Of a DNA stretch of 64,000 bases, positions 23,401-35,400 are shown piece by piece. Each line of letters begins with the position of its first letter. The first letter of the stretch is position 1. The notes beneath the pieces were generated by a model. That model saw only the letters and a program-made list of their open reading frames with translations, searched no databases and was not told the origin of the DNA. The translations under genes and the position numbers were made by a program. The stretch comes from Palaemon carinicauda (lineage: Eukaryota; Arthropoda; Malacostraca; Decapoda; Palaemonidae): the NCBI RefSeq assembly GCF_036898095.1, contig NC_090768.1:50151465-50215464 (forward strand), in the 5' to 3' direction.

Positions 23401-26400
23401 TGATAGTATTATTCTAAAAAATTTGTATGAAATAGAGACCTATGCCATTAATTCTTGTGTTGTAAAATAAATATAAAGTTGTGTGGACTGGCCCATTGCT
23501 TTCAAACAGAATCCGGTCAGTAATTTAGATTAGCGTGCTATTTTGTTATACAGTATTAGCAAACCTAATTCTATTTTCAGATAGATTTTAAAGATGCCGT
23601 CAAAGAAATCTTGAACGGAGCTGTTCAGGATTTAGATGCAGGGTTCGCCAGAGCACAAAAACTTGCAGGGGAATTGGATAAGGAATCCAAAGGTAATCTT
23701 AACCATGAAACATTTTTTTTATGAATATACATTACAGTTTGCTCCTATTTGTATGATAATTCAAACCGTGGTTTTATATATTAGTATATTCAGTGTTAGG
23801 TTGAAAGGACATTGAAGCTTGTTAAGTAGAAGGTAGTTGAGTGTAAGGGAACCTATCACTCACCTGTCTGCTCATAGGTATTTCCTCAAATAGGACGTTG
23901 CTCCAGAGATAGAATAACGATCACTGCTTCTTTCGTGCTTTAACTGCTAAATTGTAGATGAACCACCTTTGCCATAAGAATTTCACAATTTTACTGCTTC
24001 ATAGTTATTCTACTTTGCCCAAGGGGTTAACTACTGCTCTGTATTTGTTCAGTGGCTACTTTCTCTTGGTAAGGGTAGAAGAGACTCTTTAGCTATGGTC
24101 AGCAGCTCTTCTGGGAGAAGGACACTCCAAAATGAAACCATTGTTCTTTTGTCTTGGATAGTGCCATAACCTCTGTACCATGGTCTTCCACCATCTTGGG
24201 TTAGAGATCTCTTGCTTGAGGGTACACTCGGGCACACTATTCTATCTTATTTCTCTTCCTCTAGTTTTGTTAAAGTTTTTATAGTTTATTTAAGAAATAT
24301 TTATTTCAGTGTTGTTACTGTTCGTAAGATATTTTATTTTTCTTTGTGTCCTTTCCTCACTGGGCTATTTTCCCTGTTGGAGCCCCTGGGCTTATAGCAT
24401 TCTGCTTTTCCAACTAGGGTTATAGCCTAGCAAGTAATAATAATGATAAAAGGAGGCTCATCAGCAGAGAATTTAACATCTTGTAAATATGCTGCTCCAT
24501 TCAACCTTTGCTTGCATCCATCTATCGAACCCTTTCAAGGTCTTTCTCTCTGCCTACCACTTCAGAAATATACTTTTCACTAATCTGCCATTATCCATTA
24601 CTGTATTTCCACGTATTCAAAATCACTTTTAACTGCTCGTATCTACCCTTTCATTTGCGTTAACCTTTTTACTGCTTATTATACTGTACATACAGTATAA
24701 CCTTATTTCTCATCCTTTTAGTTCTTCAACCACCATATAATGTACAGAATACCAGGAAAACTTTTTTAATCTTTTCTTTAAATCCTATTCAGGATTCACA
24801 TATCACTTCCTTAAAGGGGAGGCAGCTTAATAATACCTTCACACGTTCCCTTCTTGCACGTCAGCTACCTTTATTGTTTCTCCTATTTATATTTCACCAT
24901 CATCCATAATTACTCTCTAATACATGTATGATTCAACCACTTCAATTCTTCTATGATGCACATTAACATAAATTGATCTACATCCTAGTTTATATTTACC
25001 TTCATTACTTTAGTGTTGATCATATCTATTTTTAACTTTCTCATCTTGCAAAATATTACAAGTTCCTACAGTTTATCTTCACCGTCCATAATTGGCACCG
25101 TATCATATACAAACTTCAAGTGAAGCATCATGTTTATGAACACTGATGGACTTATCTCTAGAATACAGAATAGGATCTTGATGACAAATGCAGATACATG
25201 GAAGCCGAAAGTATAGGACTGTAAGTGTATCTTAGTTCCATTGTGAATATAAACCATCATCTTTTAATAGGAGCATAATTTAAGTGAAGCTGGAAACTCA
25301 TCTTTTTGTCTATATTAGGTTGTCTAAGACACCAGCTACCCGTTGAGATACTACCGCTAGGGTAATTAGGTCCTTTGACTGGCCAGATAGCACTACATTG
25401 GATCTCTCTGGTTACATCTCCCGTTTCCTTTGCCTACACACACTCTGAATAGCCTGGCTTATTATTTACACGTTTTCCTCTTTCCTCATACACATGACAA
25501 CACTTATATAAAGGAAAAATTCTTCGTCATTCAAGGGGCTAACACACTGCTTTGTAATTTTTCAATGGCTACTTTTCACGTGGGAAGGGTAGAAGAGACC
25601 CTCTAACTATGGTAACCAGCTTTTCAAGGAGAAGGATACTCCAAAATCAAATCAGTGTTCTCTAGTCTTGGGTAGTGCCATAGCCTCTGTACCAGGTTTC
25701 CCACCATCTTGGGTTAGAGTTTTCTTGCTTGAGAGTACACCCAGAAACACTATTCTATCAATTTCCTTTCTTCACTGGACTATTTTTACTGTTTTTCCCC
25801 TTGGGTTTATAGCATCCAGTTTTTCCTACCAGGGTTGTAGCTTAGCTAGGAATAATAGTAATAATAATGTGGTGCTGGTAGTTACAGGCAGGTAGCTGGG
25901 AAGACCCGCCTCCCTGCTGGCTCATTGAGTAGCCACTTTAACTTCAGCCACCATGTTGTAGTCGTACTGTCAGTTTGACTAGACTTGGGTTATTAACTTT
26001 CTATTTTTTTTCTTTTGAGTATGATTGATTGCTTTTGACAATTAAAAATCCCCATGTGAGCTTGCAGTACTGGCATGGCATCCCTGGATGTAGGAGATCA
26101 GTTGATCGCCATTCATTTCCCCTTCTTGAAAAAGCCATAAATGTAAAGAGAAATCGCCCTGCAAGGAATGTAAATCATGGTCATCATCGCCGTGTCTTTA
26201 GTACAATAAGAGAAGGAAAAATAAGGCTGAGCAAGATGCTTCTTCTTCGAGGTCTTCCTTCAAGTTCGAAAAGTTCTGCTAAACCTCTCCTTTTCTGGTA
26301 CTCATGCTTTTGAACCCTTCCTGGTGGGGTAATAGCAAAGGACAGCAACCTAGAATTAACTTTAGCCCAAGCTCCAAGGGAGGTAACCCTGCCTGCACCT

Positions 26401-29400
26401 TCCAGCTAATATAGAGTGAGCCTGATATTTTACTCTCAGATAATGACCTGGCGAGAGGCAACTCCCTAAGGACATTGTGGCTGCCCATAGTGCTCGAGGG
26501 CAGCTTGTCAATGTAGAACCCTTTGGTAGCTTTGATTACTGCTAAACCCACAGCTTCTTCAGGTGCCACTCCTTCTGCAACCCTCATAAAGGAGAAGGCC
26601 GATATGTAACCCCCTCAGGTCTTCCAGATATCTTGGAAGGTACAGGTGATGACCGGTCCTCACTTTCCCTTGTAACTTTTCCATCAATTCAAGGAGAACT
26701 TTCAATGAGTAAGAGTAGGAAGTGCTTTCGGCCTCCCTCGCCACCAAATCAAATGACCTCATCCTCTATGATAGCAATCAGTTCACATCTCAAAACTGAG
26801 GAGTTAAATCTGCAGTACTCCCCAAGAGGATCAACCTTCCCAGCGAAGGTTCTTTCAGCCTCCACCACAGAAGATTCTCCTTCTAGACCATCACATTCCA
26901 GGAGATTTTGCGCATGTTGGCTCTTGGTAGTGTGCTGTCACCACTAAGCATGCATTCTTTAAATAAAGACCTCCCTTTGAAGTGCACACACCACACAAAC
27001 ACACTCCTCAGTGGGGATTGCTCTCATGTCAACGTGTATCGTCAGTGCCTGAATTTCCTCTTGCAAGAGCGTGCTATCCTACAGAAAGGCTCTCCTTGAA
27101 TCTCGTTATTACATACAGCACTCAGATTTTGACGCTCGTGCTTTAGATCTATCACACTAGACTGTGGAATCTTATGCTGGTACAGTATTGGCACATAATT
27201 TTCAGGATACTAGTGCTTCCCACTGAGCACTGAGCGCACACTTCAAATCTGGAGATCTTATGCACCCTTTCCCATTTGGGATCTCACATTCCTCTGTTCT
27301 TGCTCACATTAGCACTCGAGTACAATTGTAAGTTCGCATGAACTGTGCTCGCAATCGTCTAATTGATTGATTTAAAGTTTTCTGGCATCCTGACATCTAA
27401 GGTCATTGACATCTAAATGAGGTTACATACTCTCACCTGTAAGAGACTACTTGAACGAACTTTGGCGTCTTTGCGATCGCTCACAGTCACTGATGACCTC
27501 ACAGTCTTTTATGAGCAAGATTTGCCTTGGGAAGGCACTCCTGTGGAAACACTATTCTGTTCCAGCACCCAAGTGCTCAGACTGGATACTTATCCTCATG
27601 GAAAGACAAGAGCATTTGTACAACTACATAGTTGATTTAGTTTATAATTTAAAGTTTTTTTTTAATTATACTTGACATCTTAGTACTATTTTGCTCTTAC
27701 TATTCGTATAATTATTTTGTTCTGTCTTTGTTTTGTTTTTTGTCTGTACAGTACAATTTGTTTGTAAATTGTAACTAATAGATTTTATTGAATAATGTCC
27801 TGCTTTTACTTCCTGACACTAATGATTCTCAAAAGTTATTTACAATAGATTTGTATGATTTTCAGAACTCCAAAGAGCAAAGGATTTAGCAGCAAAAAGT
27901 GTTCAAGAAAAAGAATCTTTCGAGAAAGAGATTTATGGGAAGTGTGCCTCAATCATTAATGCAAAGAAACTTCGCATTAAACATCTATTGGGTAACCAGC
28001 CTTCTACATCAGGTATGTATAAATAGTGAAAAATGCTGTCAAGTATAATTATGCCTGTATTATGTTATTTTTTCAGGTAGGTTTCACCCATCTGAAATGT
28101 AGACTGCTTAGTGGTATCTCTAATTGATTTTTAGTCAGTCTTTTCTATTAACTACTGTATTCTGTTACAGGATATTTGTTCGGACGAGTTTGCAAACCCA
28201 AGGTTTTTATGTAGATAGTGTACCTTTTGGTAAAAGTTTAAAATCATCAACTAGTGGTTAGCTGGTGAAGTGTAGGAGGATGAATCCCTTACCCGATTAC
28301 TTACTAAACACTTTTCTTTTGTCAGTTATTCTGTGAAGACCTTAGACTGGGTTCTTTTACTCTGTTTTATCCTGTGGCTGAGGTTTCTTGCTGTTTTCTT
28401 GTGGATAATAACTTTGGCATGTATATTTTGGTATACTGCATTTGTTAATTTATAGAAATTTGCTTGAATCTTCTCTTTCTGGTTAGCTTGTCATGTGGAT
28501 CAAATTGTGGCAAGTTCATGTCAGGTATTGGTGTTGACTATCATACCTTATACTTGTTTTGCAGAGACTGGAGTTTTACTGATTCAGTGGAATAGCTTCA
28601 GGTCTAAAAGTAAGACTAGCTAGCCTTGACAGACTTGACTATCGTCTGAGGGAAACATAATTTTTTAAACATAAAACTTACCCTCTGGTTATATAAGAAT
28701 GGCTAAAATCCCTGACGCCCCTGCAGAACTATTCAAAACTCGCGGCTATCGCAGGTATGTCAGGTGTACACTAGCGCCCTGGTGGACTACAGGTAGAACT
28801 AATCTAACCTATTCAGATTTTCTCTGCCGGCCATACTGGCCAGAATGTTGAAAATTCACTCGCTATTTACATTCAATTGGACGGTTTATTTGGTGATGTA
28901 CTCTTTTTGTTTTGGGCTTTCGCTTTAGTAATTTCCTTTTCATTTTTTCTTGAAATCTGTATTTTTTTGGGGGTTATTTAGCTGTTTTGACCTTTGTTAT
29001 TCTTTAATTTTCTCTCGCCACTTTTCAATTTGGCCAACCCCTCCCCTGTATATAGGAAGTGTAGTAAGAGTTGTCACACTTGCCTTCCTAAGGGTTCTGT
29101 TGATCTGCATACAATTTGTGTTAAATGTAGGGGAAAATCGTGTTCTTTTGGGGATCGGTGTAAAGAATGTTCTTCGTTAACTGAAAGTCAGTGGGTAGCT
29201 TATGAGCGTTATACTCAGAAATTAGAGAGAGATAGGATTAGACGTAGTTCTTCCCGTTCTGTGGATTTATCTGTGTCTGATGTCATTAATCCTATTCCTT
29301 CCCCCATAGTGGTAGATCAAGAGCTGAATGAACCTACGATGAGGGAGATGTTGTCCGCGATTCAAGCTCTTGGTGTGAGATTTGAATCTTTAGCCGCGGA

Positions 29401-32400
29401 TAAAAAGCAAGGCGAAGTGCTCGAATGTAGGTTCCAATAGAGATAAAGTGATTCATTCAGATGCGGAGTTAATACCTGGTTTGGGCGTGACGATTCATGC
29501 TCCGCCTCTCCCTTCGGATTGGGGCTCTTCTCCCGAAAGTGGTGAACGGTTGGATAGTGATGAAGAGGGCGAATTCGCTGTAGAAAAGGCTGCGCGATTA
29601 TTGCCTCAAGGGGATCCAAAGTGGTCTATGTTGTTGGACATGAAGCAGCAGCTCTCGTCAATGATGCAGTCTTATCGACCGGCTGTTGGCAATGCGGCTG
29701 GGCGTCAGTCTTCCGAGGTAGACCCGTTGTCGCACAGGCAGCCTGTTGTCTCTGAGGCTGACGTGATATCGCACAAGCGGTCTCCCAGTTTCACTGCTCA
29801 GCGGCAGGTTGAAGTAGATTTGTCTCAGCAGAGCCCTGTTTCACAACATCTAGCAAAAGCGCATACAGCTGATCGTCAGTCCAAGCGTGACGACGCTCGC
29901 CAAATAGTGGAGCGGACCGCGAATCGGCAGGATGGGAGCAGGCGCGAGGCGGAGCGTCAACGGCAGCAACAAGCAGAACCTAAGCGGCACCGTGACGAAG
30001 CTCCGCAGTTAATCGATGGAGCGTCAGCGGCAGCGGCAGGCAGGCGCTAAGCGTCAGCGTGACGACTCATGCCAATCGAGTCATGGAATGTCGGAGCGTC
30101 AGCGCGAGCATCGCGTCAGCGCGAGCATCGCGTCAGCGCGGCGCGCCAGGACGCGGCCGAGCGTCAGTGCCAGCTAGATTCTCCCCATAGTTAAACCAAT
30201 CGTGACAGCAAACACAAGGCGAGTGGCTGTCAATTGGACGTGGATATGGAACAACGCAAGCACGCCCATGTCGCCACTGACGCGCCTGCACAGGAAGGTC
30301 ATTGTTATGATCAAAACACAACTCCAATCACTGATTTGTTGGAGGAAGATCCGGATGAGGTTTTATCTCAGGAGGAACAATTGGATGATATCTCGGAGGG
30401 AGAAGAGGAGAAACCACCTCAACATTTGGTGGACCTCAAGAAGCTAATGCTAGTCTTCACGGAATTATTTCCAGACAATTTTACGCCTGTTGCTCCGCGA
30501 TCTCCTCCTTCTGAGTTTACCTTCAGTAAAGCAGCAAAGGCATCCTTTTATACAGAAATGGTTCTTTCCCGCTCTTCTAAGAGAGCATTAAAATTAATGG
30601 GAGCATGGTTGGATTCAAAGAAAGCTTTGGGCAAGACATGCTTTGCGTTTCCACCAGCCAAGCTAGCTTCTAAGTAGAGCGTTTGGTATGAGACGGGGGA
30701 AGTCTTGGGTTTGGGAGTTCCGGTGTCTGCGCAGGGAGAGTTCTCATACCTGGTGGACTCTTCCTGTCGCCTGGCAATGAGGAAGACTAAAGTGTGGTGG
30801 TCGGTGTCGGAGTTTGACCATCTCTTGAAAGGATTGTTCAGGGCTTTTGAGGTGTTTAATTTGCTTGACTGGTCACTGGGAGCCTTAAGCAGAAAAGTAA
30901 CGGAAATGATGGACACAGATACGAGTAATCTTGACCAGCTTATGTCCTGTATGGACAAGGCAATTAGAGATGGTTTTAACCAGCTGGCTGCTCTGTTTAC
31001 TGAGGGAGTTGTGAAGAAGAGAGCAACTTTGTGTTCCCTCCTCTCTGCGGGGTCACTCCATGTCAGAGATCGGAGTTGCTTTTTGCGCCCATGTCTTCGG
31101 CTCTTTTTCCGCAGGACTTAGTGAAGGAAGTGGCCACAAATTTGACTCGGAAGGTTACTCATGATTTGTTTGCCAAAACAGCCAGTAAGGTTTTGCCTAC
31201 ATCCTTCTCTTCTCATAGAACAAAGGAGGGGACATCATATTCTCATTCTGCTCCCTTTTGGGGCAAGCCTGCAGGGAGAAGTAATTCAAATCGGAGGCAA
31301 AAAAGCCCAAGAAACAAGGAGCCAAGCCCAGTCGAGTCAGGGTCTGACTACTCTCCCCTTCAAGCAGTAGTGGGAGCCAGGCTAATCTACTTCTGGCAGG
31401 CCTGGGAGAAGAAGGGAGCAGACCCTTGGTCCGTACGTCTTCTAAAGGAAGGATACAAGATTCCGTTCTTATCTAAACCTCCTCTAGCCGCAGATCTTGT
31501 GGATCCTTCGCCCAAGTACAAGAGAGAACCGAAGAGGCAAGCCATGCAGCTTTAGGTGTCGCTTTTGCTGGAAAAGAGAGCGATAGAGAGGGTGCGGGAC
31601 TTGGAGTCTCCAGGGTTTTACAACCGTTTGTTCCTAGTCCCCAAGAGTTCAGGGGAATGGAGACCGGTTCTGGATGTAAGCGCCCTCAACCGCTACATCC
31701 AGAACTCGAAATTCACAATGGAGACTCAGAAGACCGTACTGGCAGCTGTGAGGAAAGGCGATTGGATGGTATCATTGGTTCTCCAGGACGCTTATTTCCG
31801 TGTTCCAATACATCAAGCTGCAGGCGTTACCTGAGGTTCGTATACGGGAAGGAAGTCTTCCAGTTTCGAGCCCTATGTTTCGGCCTCTGCACAGCTCCTC
31901 TGATTTTTATGAAACTAATGATGAATATGGCGAGCATGCTGCACTCGAGAGGCATCAGAGCCTCCTTTTACTTGGACGATTGGCTTATAAGAGCTCCCTC
32001 AGCCGATCGCTGTTTGAAGGACTTTCAGTTGACTTTAGATTTGACCAAAAAATTGGGACTCCTAGTGAGCCCAAAGAAGTCATAGCTGATTCCATCCCAG
32101 AAGATCCTTTATTTGGGGATGGAGATTCAGTCAGGATTTCCAGGCTTTTCCGTCGCCTGCAAGAGTTCAGTCAGCACTTTTAAGGCTGGAGGCCTTTATG
32201 AAGAAGAAAGTCACTTCAGTAAGAGAATGGATGAGTCTTCTGGGAACCCTCTCGTCTCTAGAGAAGTTTGTATCCCTTGGGAGACTGCACCTACGTCCCC
32301 TTCAATTTCACCTCAATGCTCATTGGAAGAGGGGAGACAGTCTCGACAGGGAGAGTATTCCCATTACGAGTACGATCAGAGCACACCTTCGATGGTGGAA

Positions 32401-35400
32401 TAATGCTCACAGACTCAACGAGGGCCTCTCGTTGGAGCAGAAGAACCCAGACCTCGTGTTGTTTTCAGACGCCTCAAATTCGGGGTGGGGAGCAACATTG
32501 GGAAAAAGAGAATCTCAGGTCATTGGACAAAGGAACAGGAGGCTCTTCATATCAATCAGAAGGAGCTCTTAGCAGTGCACTTAGCCCTCAGAGGATTCGA
32601 GGATCTGGTCCTAGAACAAGGTGGTTCAAGTCAATGCGGACAGCACCACGGCCCTAGCGTATACTGTATAGCAAAGCAGGGGCGGACCCACTCAAAATCG
32701 CTGTACGAGTTAGCGAGATCTCTTCTCCTTTGGGCGAAGGAAAGGAGGATTCTTTTATTGACACGGTTCATTCAAGGAGTCAAGAATGTGAGTGCGGACA
32801 GGCTCAGCAGGGGGACCAAGTTCTTCCCACAGAGTGGACGCTACATCTGGACGTTTGCAAGAATCTGTGGCAGTTATGGGGTCGTCCCCTCATAGATCTG
32901 TTTGCAACCTCCAAGACAAAGAGACTGGGAACGTACTGCTCTCCAGTTCCGGATCTCGAGGCAGCTCACATAGACGCGTTCCTGTTAGATTGGACACACA
33001 TGGATGTGTATGCGTTTCCACCATTCAAGTTCCTATACAAAGTGGTGCAAAAGTTTGTATCTCACAAGGGGACCAGGATGACCCTAATTGCTCCTTTCTG
33101 GCCGTCAAGAGTCTGGTTCACGGAGGTACTGGAGTGGATAGTGGACGTGCCGAGAAGCCTTCCGACAAGAGCAGATCTTCTCAGACAGCCCCATTTGGCA
33201 AGAAATCACCTAAACCTCCGAGCTCTACGTCTAAGTGCCTTCAGACTATCGAAAAACTCGCAAGATCTAGAGGATTTTTGAAGGAGGCAACCAAGGCTAT
33301 TGCAAGAGCAAGGAGAGCCTCTACCATCAGGGTGTATCAGTCCAAATGGGAGGTATTCAGAGAATGGTGTAGGGCTAACTCGGTTTCTTCGTCCAATACC
33401 TCTATAACACAGATTGCCGATTTCTTTTTAGATCTTAGAAATAAGCGTAACTTTTCTGCTTCGACGATTAAAGGATACAGAAGTATGCTGGCAACTGTTT
33501 TCAGACATAGAAATTTGTATCTCTCCAACAATAAAGATTTACAAGACCTTCTTAGGTCTTTTGAAACATCTAAGAGATGTCATCAGGTTTCACCTGCTTG
33601 GAATTTGGATGTGGTACTTAGATTCCTTATGAGTGACAGGTTCGAGCCTCTGCACTTGGCTACTTTTAAAAATATGACTTTGAAGACCCTTTTCTTAGTG
33701 AACTTGGCGACGGCTAAAAGAGTCAGTAAGCTCCATGCTTTTAGCAAGAACATTGGATTCAGAAACGGGAAAGCAATATGTTCCTTGCAGCAGGGTTTTC
33801 TGGCCAAGAATGAACTTCCTTTTCGTCCATGGCCCAAGTCTTTTGAAATTACTAATCTCTATGACATAGTGGGCGATGAGATCGAAAAAGTACTCTGTCC
33901 TGTTAGAGCTCTAAGGGTATATTTGGACAGAACGAAGAGCTTCAGAGGCAGCTCGGAGGCGCTCTGGTGTGCAGTCAAGAAACCCTTGCAGCCTTTGTCG
34001 AAGAATGCTCTATCCTTTTTTATAAGGCTTTTAATTAGAGAAGCTCATTCACAGTGTGATGAGCCAGATCTTAGACTGCTCAAGGTGAGAGCACATGAAG
34101 TAAGAGCAGTGGCTACTTCAGTAGCTTTTAAACAAAATCGTTCTCTGCAAAGCATAATGGATGCGACTTTTTGGAGAAGTAAGTCTGTTTTCGTATCCCA
34201 TTACGTAAAACATGTCCAGACTCTTTATGAGGACTGCTACACTTTGGGTCCATTCGTTGCCGCGAATACAGTAGTAGGTGAAGGATCTACCACTCCGTTC
34301 CCCTAATTCCTAGTACCCTTTTCTTTCTCTTGGAACTTTGTTGTTTTATGGTTGTATGTGGAGAGTGGTCGACAGTCTTCCGCTATCTGTTGTTTGGTCA
34401 GGTGGTCATGTTGTTCCTTGAGAGCGCCCGGAACAAGGGTATTAGTGGAGGTCCTGTCATGTTATAGGTTATGGCACCATTTGACAGTTCCTAGAGATCA
34501 TCAACCCCCTGGGTGGACCGCTGGATCTTCTAAGGATAGCAGACAGAATGAGGCAGAGAACCATTGCAGTCTGCTTCGTTATCAGGTACAAACCTCTCAA
34601 GTTACTGAGGTGTAACTCTTAAGTGAATTTCCAATCAAATTGCTGTCTGACCCAGCACCAAGGGTGTCAATCAGCCATTCTTATATAACCAGCGGGTAAG
34701 TTTTTTATGTTTAAAAATTATATTTTCATAATAAAATAAATTTTTGAACATACTTACCTGCTGGTTATATAAGTTATAATCCCACCCTCCTCCCCTCTAG
34801 AGACCAAGGGCCAAGGAAAATCTGAATTGGTTGGATTAGTTCTACCTGTAGTCCACCAGGGCGCTAGTGTACACCTGGCATATCTGCGATAGCCACGAGT
34901 TTTGAATAGTTCTGCCGGGGCGTCAGGGACTTTAGCCATTCTTATATAACCAGCGGGTAAGTATGTTCAAAAATTTATTTTATTATGAAAATATCATTTT
35001 TACTCTGTACTTGCCTTTCCCATTTACAACCGTCTTTACCAAATCCTTTTGCACTTGTCAGTTCAACTGAGGTGCGAATATTCAGGCCTGTAGGTGATTA
35101 TGACCTGCCCTCCCTGGCCAGGAACATTAATGGTGCTATTAGTTCTTATGATCCCCAATGCATCATTCCCCAACTATTTTTGCAATGGCCATAGCTAAGG
35201 TATCCTCAGGAAACCAAAGAACTATCGAAGGCTTTGTGATAGTCCCTAGGTTTCTTGGGAGAGCTGTCTCTTTACAGGTTATCTCTGCCAAGCCTTCCCC
35301 TGCTGCTTTGATCTCAGAGAAACTACGGTAGTTCACATTGCTTCCAAGACCCCTGTTCCTGTTGTTCTTTCTGGTTTTGTTGATGCTCATGCTGTTATCC

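Larger units (their letters stand above)
28659..34994 (+). mobile_element. DIRS-like retrotransposon, element 3 (family III)
   Basis: The left terminus (AATTTTTTAAACATAAAACT...) is reversed at the right end (about 34780-34994), and the ICR is 34672-34773. Gag and RT are broken, but YR is open to its normal end. It lies in XRCC4 intron 4 in the gene's direction. The flanks (...GGGAAACAT and CATTTTTACTC) show no target duplication longer than a couple of bases. Confidence 0.9.
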
